Positions 15,653 to 23,332 of a DNA stretch of 33,048 nucleotides are shown here, piece by piece. The DNA is taken from assembly GCA_004554555.1 (NCBI GenBank), contig SFLN01000006.1, positions 1-33,048 of the forward strand. Reading direction: 5' to 3'. The notes under the pieces were generated by a model. That model saw only the letters and a list, made by a program, of their open reading frames with translations, made no database searches and was not told the origin of the DNA. Made by a program: the position numbers and the translations under genes. Within the stretch, counting starts at the first letter, position 1. The number at the start of each line of letters is the position of its first letter. The stretch comes from [Eubacterium] saphenum (GTDB lineage Bacteria > Bacillota > Clostridia > Oscillospirales > Ruminococcaceae).

Positions 15653-17593
15653 TTAAGTTTTATACTTTTCAACGGTATCCGCGAGATTTGAGCTCATCGC
15701 GGACAGCTCCTCGCCCGAAGCGGCGCTTTGCTCAGCGGTAGCGGTTGTGCTTTGCATACCCGCTTCGATTTTAGACATATTTTCGTTGATGAACATAATG
15801 GAGTTCTTCTGCTCAACGGCAGCGGAGTTTATAAGCTCGATTTCGCTTGTCACGCGGCTTATATCCTCGACAATCGTGTTCATTCCTTCAAACGCCTTGT
15901 TTGCGATATCGGTGCCGTTGTTCACCGCGTCAAGCGAGTCCTTGATAAGCGCTTCGGTGTTCTGAACGGCGCTCTGGCTCTTTGCGGCAAGCGCGCTCAC
16001 CTCGCTTGCGACAACCGAGAAGCCTTTTCCCGCTTCACCTGCGCGCGCTGCCTCGATGGACGCGTTGAGCGAGAGAATGTTGGTCTGGAACGCGATGTCG
16101 CTGATGGTTTGAATGATGTTGCTGATGGCGTAAGATTTGTCCTTGATATTCTCGACAGCCGCGAGCATTTCCTTCATCAGCTCGCCGCCTGTTTTAGCGT
16201 TTTCGTTTGTCTTGACGGTAAGCTCGGACACACGCTCGGAAATCTGCGCGGTGTTATCTGCCTGCTCGTTGATTTTGGCGATGGTTTCGGAGATATCGGA
16301 AATCGCTCTCGCTTCCTCAACTGCCGTATCGGAGAGCGACTGCGCGCCCGCGGCAACCTGTTTCGCGCCCTCGCGCATACTTTCGATACCGTCCTTGAGT
16401 CCCGAAAAAGCGCTTTGGAGAGCCGCGGCGATGGTTTCGAGCGACTCGCCGATTTCCTTGAAATCCCCCTCGTATTGAACATTTGAACGCGCTGTAAGGT
16501 CGCCGTCTGCAAGCGCCCCCAGCACCTCGCGGATATCGTTTATGTACAGCCGCAGCGTTTCCACGGTCTTGCACATCGAGTCGGACAAAACGTAGGTTTC
16601 ATCGTTGGGCGAGTCGTTTACGAACTCGGTTGTCACATCGCCCGCAGCAAGCTTTTTGAGGCGCTCGGTGTTCTTTGCGACGGGATTTTTGATTTTGTTT
16701 GCAACATAAATCGAAACGATAACGCCGATTGCCGTAAGCACTGCGGATATACCCACACCTATTAAGATGGAGATTAATATGCTCTGCGAAACTCCCGAGT
16801 AATTCTGGCAGACCGCGATTTTCCAGCCGTTCGTGTCGGGAACGGTCTTGTAGGTCGCGAGAAATTCGGTTCCGCCTATGCTGTAGTCAAACGAGCCGCT
16901 TTCGTTGTTAATCATCGCGTTTGCAAGCGCGTTGTAGTCCTTGTAATCCTCGGAGGTGAAATTCGCGAGGTTCATCACAAGGTCCGATTCGGACGCCGCG
17001 ACAATCTGTCCGTGCTCGTCCATAACGATAATGCTGCTTCCCGCGCTCAGCGACGACGTATCAAGGCTCTTCGAGAAATAAAGCGTGTCGATACTGCCGT
17101 AGATAACGAACTGCTTGTCATTGTAGGTGAAAACGGGGCTTGCCATCATTGTGGTGACGCTGTTGTCGGTCAAACGTATAACCGGCGCGGAAATCGCGTA
17201 TTTTCCCTGCATTGCCTGCTGGAAATACTCGCGTTTCGATATATCCGTATCGTTATAGGTTTTTCCGTCCGCGTAGGAAACGGAGAAATCCTTGAAAATC
17301 GACGTGGAAGCGAGGTTTGCGAGCATTTTCTTGCGCATATCCATCGGAGTATTTTCATCGAGAACTTCCGTGCTTTGTTCAACGGATTTGAGGTTGAGCT
17401 GAAGATTTTCGATGTTCTCGGCAAACATTTGGCAGTAAGCCGCAGCAAGGCTGTTCGCCTGATTTCGGTAGCTGTCGTTGTACGCTCTGTAAATCATCAC
17501 GGCATTTGCCGCAAGCAGCGTCACAACAACGATAACCACGCTTAAAATTGACAGCCTTAAAACTCGGTTTCTGATAGATGTCTGATGTGCCAT
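15653..17593 (-). CDS. Methyl-accepting chemotaxis protein with Cache-type sensor
   Basis: This 646-aa receptor has TM1 near residues 12-38 and a large extracytoplasmic domain (about 40-280) with double-Cache features (KTYNDTDISKREYFQQAMQG, then MASPVFTYND). Such domains bind small molecules such as amino acids or carboxylates. TM2 lies near 285-308, then a HAMP domain and a signalling hairpin with IAFQTNILSLNASIEAARAG. The ATG at 17593 follows AAGGGGA and was preferred to an upstream in-frame ATG (17614) and TTG (17635) lacking a binding site. A TATAAT occurs upstream on this strand but no good -35 accompanies it. The gene is bracketed by a 26-bp direct repeat. No che genes are nearby. Confidence 0.93.
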   Translation of the reverse strand: MAHQTSIRNRVLRLSILSVVIVVVTLLAANAVMIYRAYNDSYRNQANSLAAAYCQMFAENIENLQLNLKSVEQSTEVLDENTPMDMRKKMLANLASTSIFKDFSVSYADGKTYNDTDISKREYFQQAMQGKYAISAPVIRLTDNSVTTMMASPVFTYNDKQFVIYGSIDTLYFSKSLDTSSLSAGSSIIVMDEHGQIVAASESDLVMNLANFTSEDYKDYNALANAMINNESGSFDYSIGGTEFLATYKTVPDTNGWKIAVCQNYSGVSQSILISILIGVGISAVLTAIGVIVSIYVANKIKNPVAKNTERLKKLAAGDVTTEFVNDSPNDETYVLSDSMCKTVETLRLYINDIREVLGALADGDLTARSNVQYEGDFKEIGESLETIAAALQSAFSGLKDGIESMREGAKQVAAGAQSLSDTAVEEARAISDISETIAKINEQADNTAQISERVSELTVKTNENAKTGGELMKEMLAAVENIKDKSYAISNIIQTISDIAFQTNILSLNASIEAARAGEAGKGFSVVASEVSALAAKSQSAVQNTEALIKDSLDAVNNGTDIANKAFEGMNTIVEDISRVTSEIELINSAAVEQKNSIMFINENMSKIEAGMQSTTATAEQSAASGEELSAMSSNLADTVEKYKT

Positions 17594-17710
17594 AGCTAAA
17601 TTCCCCTTTTTCATAAATTGTGTATAAAAAACCAATTTTATTATATCATTATTCCTATAAAGATGCTATAAATATTTTGACTTTTTTCAACATTTGTGAA
17701 AAATCCCCAA

Positions 17711-17736
17711 GAACCGATTTTGAGCAATTTGCATAA
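17711..17736 (+). repeat. 26-bp direct repeat, copy B
   Basis: This copy matches 15622-15647 at 24 of 26 positions. It lies 118 nt upstream of the receptor gene and 22 nt before the start of the amidase gene on the other strand. It contains most of a sigma-K-like promoter. Confidence 0.8.
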
Positions 17737-17740
17737 AATA
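17712..17740 (+). promoter_or_regulatory. Possible sigma-K/sigma-E-like promoter for the amidase-GH18 pair
   Basis: AACC, 16 nt, then CATAAAATA fits the late mother-cell sigma-K pattern (mACm, 16-17 nt, CATAnnnTA). The expected start point near 17746 would leave a leader of only about 13 nt, with the AAGGGGG binding site at its 5' end, so the call is tentative. No sigma-A promoter is evident for this strand. Confidence 0.4.
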
Positions 17741-17758
17741 GTGCAAGGGGGCGAAAAA

Positions 17759-18271
17759 ATGCTTATTGAAACGGAGTACAACAGAAGAGCGGCGGTGCGG
17801 TACGCGCTGACGTGGGCGTATGCGCGAAACCCGAGATTTTACGATTTCCACGATATCGGCGGCGACTGCACAAATTTCGTTTCGCAGTGCCTTTACGCAG
17901 GCTGCGGCGTGATGAATTACTCTCGGGAGAACGGCTGGTTTTACATAAATTCCGACAACCGCGCGCCCTCTTGGACAGGCGTGAATTTTCTCCGCGAGTT
18001 TCTCCTCACAAATCTCGGCGCTGCGGTTTACGGGGAAGAAGTGCCGCTTTCCGAGATAAGGCGCGGCGATGTTATCCAGCTGATAAACGAGGAAGGCAGA
18101 TTTTACCACTCGCTTTTTGTATCGGTTGTGCTTTATCCCGTCACGCCCGACAACGTTTTCGTCTGCGCTCACTCCGACGACGCGCGCAACCGCCGCCTTT
18201 CCACTTACGGCTACTCCGAGCTGTTCCCGATACATATAATCGGCGCGAGAAGAGAAATTTTTTTGAGTTGA
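17759..18271 (+). CDS. Putative amidase-domain protein (Amidase_6 type)
   Basis: This 170-aa protein resembles the Amidase_6 family of NlpC/P60-like cysteine hydrolases. It opens YNRRAAVRYALTWAYARNP, then GGDCTNFVSQCLYAGC with a probable nucleophile Cys37. Candidate catalytic histidines are His117 (FYHSLF) and His138 (CAHSDD), before the conserved DARNRRLSTY. Family members are predicted wall or peptide amidases in spore-forming Firmicutes; the substrate is not proven. There is no signal peptide, so if it acts on spore peptidoglycan it would be made in the mother cell. AAGGGGG lies 7 nt before the ATG. A LysM-GH18 gene follows 9 nt downstream, which suggests joint action on cortex or germ-cell wall. 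Confidence 0.8.
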   Translation: MLIETEYNRRAAVRYALTWAYARNPRFYDFHDIGGDCTNFVSQCLYAGCGVMNYSRENGWFYINSDNRAPSWTGVNFLREFLLTNLGAAVYGEEVPLSEIRRGDVIQLINEEGRFYHSLFVSVVLYPVTPDNVFVCAHSDDARNRRLSTYGYSELFPIHIIGARREIFLS

Positions 18272-18280
18272 GGTGCTGTT

Positions 18281-19552
18281 ATGTTTATTTACACGGTGAA
18301 AAGCGGCGACACGCTGGGCAATATATCGAGAATGTTCGGCGTTCCCGTGAACAAAATTGCGGCGGACAACACGCTTTTAAATCCCGCAAAGCTTGTTGTC
18401 GGGCAAAGCCTTGTCATAATGTCGAACGAGCGGCGGTACGTTTTGCGGGAAGGGCAGACGCTATATTCGGTGGCAAGCGAGTTTGGCGTGCCTCTCGAAA
18501 CGCTGCTTGCGGCAAACCCCGAGCTGAACCCGATTTCTCTGCGGGTGGGCGAAACGATAGTTATCCCGCAGACGAGGAATTTCACGCGCCGTCCCGCTTT
18601 GATAAACGGCTACGCTTATCCCACGATAACCGCGGAAAATCTGAGCTGCGCGCTGCCGTTTCTGACGTTTCTCAGCCCGTTTTCCTACTCCCTTACAACC
18701 GACGGCGAGCTTATCGCGCCGCGCGGCGAGGATTTGGTTTTGCATTCTCTGAGGAGCGCGGTTATGCCGCTGATGACCGTCACCAACATCTTTGACGGCA
18801 CGTTCTCAACCGAGGTTCTGACCGCAATTCTGAACGATGACGAATCCCGCGAGCGGCTGATTTCATCGATACTTTTCGAGCTTGACGACAAGGGCTATTA
18901 CGGCGTGAACCTTGATATGGAGTACATCGCGCCCGATGACCGCGAGAGCTACAACGCGTTCCTCGCCGAGCTGTCCGAGCGGCTTCACGACGGCGGGTAC
19001 ATCTTGGTAACGGCGGTTGCTCCGAAATACAGCGCCGACCAGCAGGGTATCCTGTACGAAAGCCACGACTACGCGGTGCAGGGAAGATACGCGGATTACG
19101 TTATTATAATGACGTATGAATGGGGATATACTTTCAGCTCGCCTATGTCCGTTCAGCCGATTGAAGAGGTCCGCAAGGTGCTTTCCTATGCGGTTTCGGA
19201 GATACCGTCCGAGAAAATCCTGATGGGAATGCCGAATTACGGCTACGACTGGACTTTGCCGTATATGCGCGGCACGGCGGCGCAGAGCATAGGCTTCGCG
19301 GCGGCAACTGAGCTTGCGGGACGAACGGGCGCGGAGATTATGTACGATGAGCGCACGCAGACGCCCTATTTCAACTACACCGAAAACGACACGCGGCATG
19401 TTGTGTGGTTTGACGACCCGCGCAGCATTTCCGCGAAGCTGCGGCTTGTCGATGAATTTAACCTCGCGGGAGCGAGCTGGTGGACGATAAACCGCTGCTA
19501 CACGCCCGCTTGGCTGATAGCGCAAAATTACTTTGAGATAATCAAATTCTGA
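18281..19552 (+). CDS. LysM and GH18 spore-lysin-type hydrolase (SleL/YaaH-like)
   Basis: This 423-aa protein has two N-terminal LysM domains (about residues 2-46 and 52-96) that bind peptidoglycan. A glycoside hydrolase 18 barrel follows (about 105-423). The catalytic signature is YGVNLDMEY, with acid Glu214 and Asp212. Later barrel strands are recognisable: IIMTYEWG and MGMPNYGYDW. The layout equals SleL/YaaH, N-acetylglucosaminidases that cut cortex fragments in germinating spores. It lacks a signal peptide, as expected for a coat-associated enzyme loaded by the mother cell. It starts 9 nt after the amidase stop (GAGGTG upstream of the ATG) and is followed by a terminator. A close relative with another lytic role is possible. 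Confidence 0.88.
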   Translation: MFIYTVKSGDTLGNISRMFGVPVNKIAADNTLLNPAKLVVGQSLVIMSNERRYVLREGQTLYSVASEFGVPLETLLAANPELNPISLRVGETIVIPQTRNFTRRPALINGYAYPTITAENLSCALPFLTFLSPFSYSLTTDGELIAPRGEDLVLHSLRSAVMPLMTVTNIFDGTFSTEVLTAILNDDESRERLISSILFELDDKGYYGVNLDMEYIAPDDRESYNAFLAELSERLHDGGYILVTAVAPKYSADQQGILYESHDYAVQGRYADYVIIMTYEWGYTFSSPMSVQPIEEVRKVLSYAVSEIPSEKILMGMPNYGYDWTLPYMRGTAAQSIGFAAATELAGRTGAEIMYDERTQTPYFNYTENDTRHVVWFDDPRSISAKLRLVDEFNLAGASWWTINRCYTPAWLIAQNYFEIIKF

Positions 19553-19574
19553 TTTTCCTCCTCAAACGAAAATT

Positions 19575-19599
19575 TCCCCGATGTTCTCGGGGATTTTTT
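19575..19599. terminator. Bidirectional terminator between convergent genes
   Basis: TCCCCGA and TCGGGGA form a 7-bp stem with a 5-nt loop, followed by six T residues on the plus strand and AAATTTTCG on the minus strand. It separates the GH18 gene from the DUF4363 gene. Confidence 0.85.
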
Positions 19600-19603
19600 C
19601 ATT

Positions 19604-19981
19604 TTACAAAATCTTCCACAACGTAGGCTTCTGCATATCGCGAAACATATCAATCTGCGCTTCGGCACGGTCGCAGGCGGCGTAAAGCTCGTCGTCGCCT
19701 TCCTGCGCGAAGGAGTGAATTTCCGCGATTGAAGATGTGATTTCGAGAGCGTGCCCGAGGTCGTTTACAAGGATTGCGAAGTCGATGAACTTGTTCCAGT
19801 CCTCGGAAAGCTCCTTTGCGGTCTGCGAGGATTTTTCGGTATCGCCGTCCTCGTACGCCCGTTCAACCTCGTGGATTTTGTCCAGCATTTTCCCCGTGAA
19901 ATCGTTCACCGCGTACACCGAGTAAAAGCACCCGAAAGCCACCATGCAAAGCAAAATCACGCTTATCACAATTCGTTTCAT
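19604..19981 (-). CDS. DUF4363-family protein
   Basis: This 125-aa protein has an N-terminal hydrophobic helix (about residues 4-24), acting as a membrane anchor or uncleaved signal. An all-alpha, acidic extracytoplasmic part follows, with ARAYEDGDTEK-like heptad character and a WNKFIDFA core. It fits the DUF4363 family, small exported proteins commonly encoded next to DUF421 genes in Clostridia and Bacilli. Function unknown. The ATG lies 3 nt after the DUF421 stop, with AAGGAG upstream, so the two are translationally linked and probably act together in the membrane. Confidence 0.8.
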   Translation of the reverse strand: MKRIVISVILLCMVAFGCFYSVYAVNDFTGKMLDKIHEVERAYEDGDTEKSSQTAKELSEDWNKFIDFAILVNDLGHALEITSSIAEIHSFAQEGDDELYAACDRAEAQIDMFRDMQKPTLWKIL

Positions 19982-19984
19982 CGC

Positions 19985-20653
19985 TTACTCCTTCTCGATA
20001 ATCCCGTATTTCCCGTTCTTGTCCGCGGTCATCAAAAAGACCTGCTTCTCGGAGATTTTCTCCTCGCGAAGCGTTTTCGTAAGCCACTGCTCGCCAAGCC
20101 CGAGCAAGCGCATTTGCTCGTTGTCGCGGATACCGTCGCGGATAATCACGGACGGCGGGTTTTCGGTTGAGCCGCCCGATTTCACGTCCTGCTTTTCGGC
20201 GGGCTGATAATCTTTTTTGAGGAAAAAGTTGATTTTGCCGGTGGTTTCAACAATCGCGTAGTGTATCTGGTCAACATCGAAAATCTGCTGATTTCTCATC
20301 GATTCCATCAAATCGTCAACCGTGTAGCGAAGCCGGTTCATCTCCTTTTGCAGAACTTTTCCCTCGCTTATGATAATGCGCGGGCTGCCGATAATCAGCT
20401 TCCTCATTCGCGGGCTTTTGAGCATAAACCCCGACATTATCACGTCCAGACACACCAGCGTTAAAATGGGAACAATTCCCATTATCATCGGCACGCTGCT
20501 GTCCTCAACGGGAATTGCGGCGATGTTTGAAATCAGAATTGTGACGACAAGCTCGGACGGCTGAAGCTCACCGAGCTGCCTTTTGCCCATAAGCCGCAGG
20601 GAAAAGGTTATCACGATGTAAAGGATTACCGCGCGAATAAGAACAATTGCCAT
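19985..20653 (-). CDS. DUF421-family membrane protein (YetF/YrbG-like)
   Basis: This 222-aa protein has three N-terminal transmembrane helices (about residues 1-75). The family signature RLMGKRQLGELQPSELVVTILISN lies between the first two. A soluble C-terminal DUF421 domain contains SPRIIISEGKVLQKEMNRLRYTVDDLMESMR. In Bacillus, YetF/YrbG-type members are membrane proteins found in spores or under stress; no biochemical role is settled. It is first in a two-gene unit with the DUF4363 protein and divergent from the isomerase-proS operon. GGGAG precedes the ATG. No clear promoter could be assigned on this strand. Confidence 0.88.
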   Translation of the reverse strand: MAIVLIRAVILYIVITFSLRLMGKRQLGELQPSELVVTILISNIAAIPVEDSSVPMIMGIVPILTLVCLDVIMSGFMLKSPRMRKLIIGSPRIIISEGKVLQKEMNRLRYTVDDLMESMRNQQIFDVDQIHYAIVETTGKINFFLKKDYQPAEKQDVKSGGSTENPPSVIIRDGIRDNEQMRLLGLGEQWLTKTLREEKISEKQVFLMTADKNGKYGIIEKE

Positions 20654-20715
20654 AGCTAAAACTCCCGATAAATAAATTCTTTAGTATTATTCGGCGTGTT
20701 TTGAAAAATATTCTA

Positions 20716-20744
20716 TTGCAATTTTGGCAAAGATATGTTATAAT
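20716..20744 (+). promoter_or_regulatory. Sigma-A-type promoter for the isomerase-proS operon
   Basis: TTGCAA and TATAAT are separated by 17 nt. The -10 ends 37 nt before the isomerase ATG. The leader is too short for a T-box, so proS is not obviously controlled that way. Confidence 0.78.
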
Positions 20745-20781
20745 GGTAAAGTATGAAAAAATTCTGCCAAAGGAATGGAAT

Positions 20782-21585
20782 ATGAAAATAGGAGTATCAA
20801 CCGCGTCCTTGTACCCGCTGCACGTTGAGGACGCTTTCGGGACGCTTTGCAAGCTCGGTGTGAAAACCGCCGAGATTTTCGCAAACAGCACCGCCGAGGG
20901 ACAAGAGCCGATAGTTTCGGAAATCCTCGGAATGCGCGACAAAAACAACGTCCGTATAACCTCGTTTCACCCGTTTTCTTCACCGATGGAAAGCGTGTTT
21001 CTCTTCTCGGACTACGACCGCAGAATTGACGAGATGATGACGCTTTACCGCGGCTTTTTCGGGAGTATGAACAAGCTGGGAGCTTCGATTTTCGTGCTTC
21101 ACGGCGCAATTCTAAGCTCCAAATGCTCGCCCGCGCATTATATGAAGCAGTTTGCTATGCTGTCCGAAGCGGGGCGGGAGTTCGGGATTACCGTGGCGCA
21201 GGAGAACGTGAGCTACTGTATGAGCGGGAAACTCGAGTTCCTCAAGAAAATGAAGCGCGATATACCCGAAGCGGCGCGTTTTGTTCTTGATTTAAAGCAG
21301 GCTCGCAGAAGCGGTGAAAACCCGCTCGATTATATAAAGGAGCTTGGCGAAAGCGTTGTACACTGCCACATAAGCGACGCCGACGAAGACCGCGACTGTC
21401 TAGCCGTGGGAGCGGGGAAGTTCGACTTTGAGAGCTTGCTCAAAGCGTTTGCGGACAAGGGTTACGGCGGCGCGCTGATTGTCGAGCTGTACCGCAGAAA
21501 TTACGGTGAATTTTCCGAGCTGAAGTCAAGCGTAGACTGCTTGGCGGAGCATTGCGAAAAGCTCGGGATAAAATATACTTTGTAA
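20782..21585 (+). CDS. Sugar phosphate isomerase/epimerase family TIM-barrel protein
   Basis: This 267-aa protein belongs to the xylose isomerase-like/AP endonuclease 2 TIM-barrel superfamily. It begins MKIGVSTASLYPLHVEDAF. Metal-ligand candidates fall on successive strands: the Glu in TVAQENVSY, the Asp in RFVLDLKQA, the His and Asp in VVHCHISDADED, and the Glu in LIVELYRR. Members isomerise or epimerise sugars or polyols with a divalent metal; the substrate here is unknown. The ATG at 20782 was chosen over upstream in-frame starts because those overlap the promoter; AAAGGAA gives a moderate binding site. It precedes proS by 22 nt on the same transcript, without an obvious functional link. 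Confidence 0.82.
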   Translation: MKIGVSTASLYPLHVEDAFGTLCKLGVKTAEIFANSTAEGQEPIVSEILGMRDKNNVRITSFHPFSSPMESVFLFSDYDRRIDEMMTLYRGFFGSMNKLGASIFVLHGAILSSKCSPAHYMKQFAMLSEAGREFGITVAQENVSYCMSGKLEFLKKMKRDIPEAARFVLDLKQARRSGENPLDYIKELGESVVHCHISDADEDRDCLAVGAGKFDFESLLKAFADKGYGGALIVELYRRNYGEFSELKSSVDCLAEHCEKLGIKYTL

Positions 21586-21607
21586 AAAATTACGGAAGGT
21601 GACATTT

Positions 21608-23329
21608 ATGAAACTTGACAAGCTTATCGGAGACCGCTTCAAGGAGCGCCCCTCGGACTGCCAGATTGACAGCCACGCGCTGATGACGAGAGGCGGCTAT
21701 ATGAAGTACGTTGCGAACGGAATTTACTCTTCGTTCCCTCCGCTCAAAAGGATTACCAAAAAAATCGAGAATATTATCCGCGAGGAAATGGACGCGGTTG
21801 ACGGGCAGGAGGTTTCGTTCCCCGTGGTAATGCCCGCGTCGCTTTGGCAGGAGAGCGGTCGCTATGAGAGTATCGGCTCGGAGCTTCTGCGCTTCACCGA
21901 CAGAAACAAGCAGCCGATGGTGCTCGGAATGACGCACGAGGAAGCTGCCGTTCAGCTCGTGCGCGAGTACGCGAACAGCTACACGAAATACCCGTTTATG
22001 ATTTACCAGATACAGACGAAATTCCGCGATGAGGCAAGACCGCGCGGCGGCTTGATCCGCGTGCGCGAGTTCACGATGAAGGACGCGTACTCGTTCCACA
22101 CCTCGCAGGAGGATTTGGAGGAGTACTATGTGCGCGTTCACAAGGCGTATGAGAGAATTTACGCGCGCTGCGGAGTGCCGCAGGTTATCTCGGTCAAGTC
22201 GGACAGCGGTATGATGGGCGGCAGCGTTTCGCACGAATTTATGCTGCTCACGCCTATCGGTGAGGACAGCATTGCCGTCTGCAAGCACTGCGGCTACACG
22301 GCGAATGTTGAGGCTGCGAAATCGGTTATCGAGAACGAGCGCGACGCTGTTTCCGAGGAACTCAAAGAGGTTCACACGCCCGATATCCACACGATTGAGG
22401 ATATCTGCGAGTTCCTCAAAATGCCGCTTCAGAAGAGCTGCAAGGCGGTTGTTTACCAGAAAAATCACGACGACAGCTTTGTTGTGATTTTCATTCGCGG
22501 CGACCTTGATATCAACGAAACCAAGGTCACAAACTACCTTGGCTGCGACATTCACCCTGCGGTTATCACCGAGGAATGCGGTCTGAACGCGGGCTATATC
22601 GGTCCCGTAAACCTCAAAATCAACGGCGAGTTTACCGTGCTTTACGACAACTCCCTCGAAAACACCAACAACCTTTCCTGCGGCGCAAACAAGGACGAGT
22701 ATCACCTCACGGGGCTTGATATGAGCCGCGATGTTCCCAACGCGGAGTACCACGATTTCGCGAAGATTTGCGACGGCGGAATTTGTCCGGAGTGCGGCGA
22801 AAAGGCGATTTCCATTTCGAGGGGAATTGAGGTTGGAAACATCTTCCAGCTCGGCAGAAAGTACTCAAAATCGATGGGAATGACCTATCTCGACAAGGAC
22901 GGAAACGTGCAGATACCGATTATGGGCTGCTACGGAATAGGCGTGGGACGGCTTGCTGCTTCGGTTTGCGAGGTTTGCCACGATGATTACGGTCCGATTT
23001 GGCCGATGGCGATTGCGCCTTGGCAGGTTCACCTTTGCGCGGTGCGTTCCGATGACGAAAAGGTTAAGGCAGCCGCGGACAAGCTCTACGAGGACTTGCA
23101 GAACGCGGGCGTCGAGGTTATCTACGACGACAGAAACGTGAGAGCGGGAGTTATGTTCTCGGACGCGGATTTGCTTGGAGTACCGCTTCGCGTTGTCGTA
23201 AGCCCGAGAAATCTTGACGAGGGTGTTTTCGAGTTAACTTCCCGCGACAAGTCAATTTCCGAGAAAATCAAGCCCGAAACCGCTTTGCAGCGCGTCAAGG
23301 AGCTTATCGAGCAAATGCTGAAAGGATAA
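21608..23329 (+). CDS. proS: Proline--tRNA ligase (bacterial type)
   Basis: This 573-aa class II aminoacyl-tRNA synthetase charges tRNA-Pro. Motif 2 is visible in KFRDEARPRGGLIRVREFTMKDAYSFH (about residues 136-162) and motif 3 in GCYGIGVGRLAA (about 438-449). Between them lies the YbaK-like insertion (about 255-385) that hydrolyses mischarged Ala-tRNA-Pro, with VVYQKNHDDSFVVIFIRGD and the NLSCGANKDEYH segment. The anticodon-binding domain forms the C-terminus (PWQVHLCAVRSDDEKV onward). The insertion marks the bacterial, not the archaeal-like, form. GGAAGGTGA precedes the ATG. It lies between the isomerase gene (22 nt) and the DUF1266 gene (3 nt). Confidence 0.97.
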   Translation: MKLDKLIGDRFKERPSDCQIDSHALMTRGGYMKYVANGIYSSFPPLKRITKKIENIIREEMDAVDGQEVSFPVVMPASLWQESGRYESIGSELLRFTDRNKQPMVLGMTHEEAAVQLVREYANSYTKYPFMIYQIQTKFRDEARPRGGLIRVREFTMKDAYSFHTSQEDLEEYYVRVHKAYERIYARCGVPQVISVKSDSGMMGGSVSHEFMLLTPIGEDSIAVCKHCGYTANVEAAKSVIENERDAVSEELKEVHTPDIHTIEDICEFLKMPLQKSCKAVVYQKNHDDSFVVIFIRGDLDINETKVTNYLGCDIHPAVITEECGLNAGYIGPVNLKINGEFTVLYDNSLENTNNLSCGANKDEYHLTGLDMSRDVPNAEYHDFAKICDGGICPECGEKAISISRGIEVGNIFQLGRKYSKSMGMTYLDKDGNVQIPIMGCYGIGVGRLAASVCEVCHDDYGPIWPMAIAPWQVHLCAVRSDDEKVKAAADKLYEDLQNAGVEVIYDDRNVRAGVMFSDADLLGVPLRVVVSPRNLDEGVFELTSRDKSISEKIKPETALQRVKELIEQMLKG

Positions 23330-23332
23330 CGA

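Noticed and set aside
15622..17736. Insertion sequence or transposon
   Set aside because: The 26-bp repeats are direct, no transposase or terminal inverted repeats are present, and the enclosed gene is a normal chemotaxis receptor.
20740..21608. T-box leader controlling proS
   Set aside because: The promoter lies only 37 nt before the isomerase gene, and the gap before proS is 22 nt, so there is no room for a T-box.
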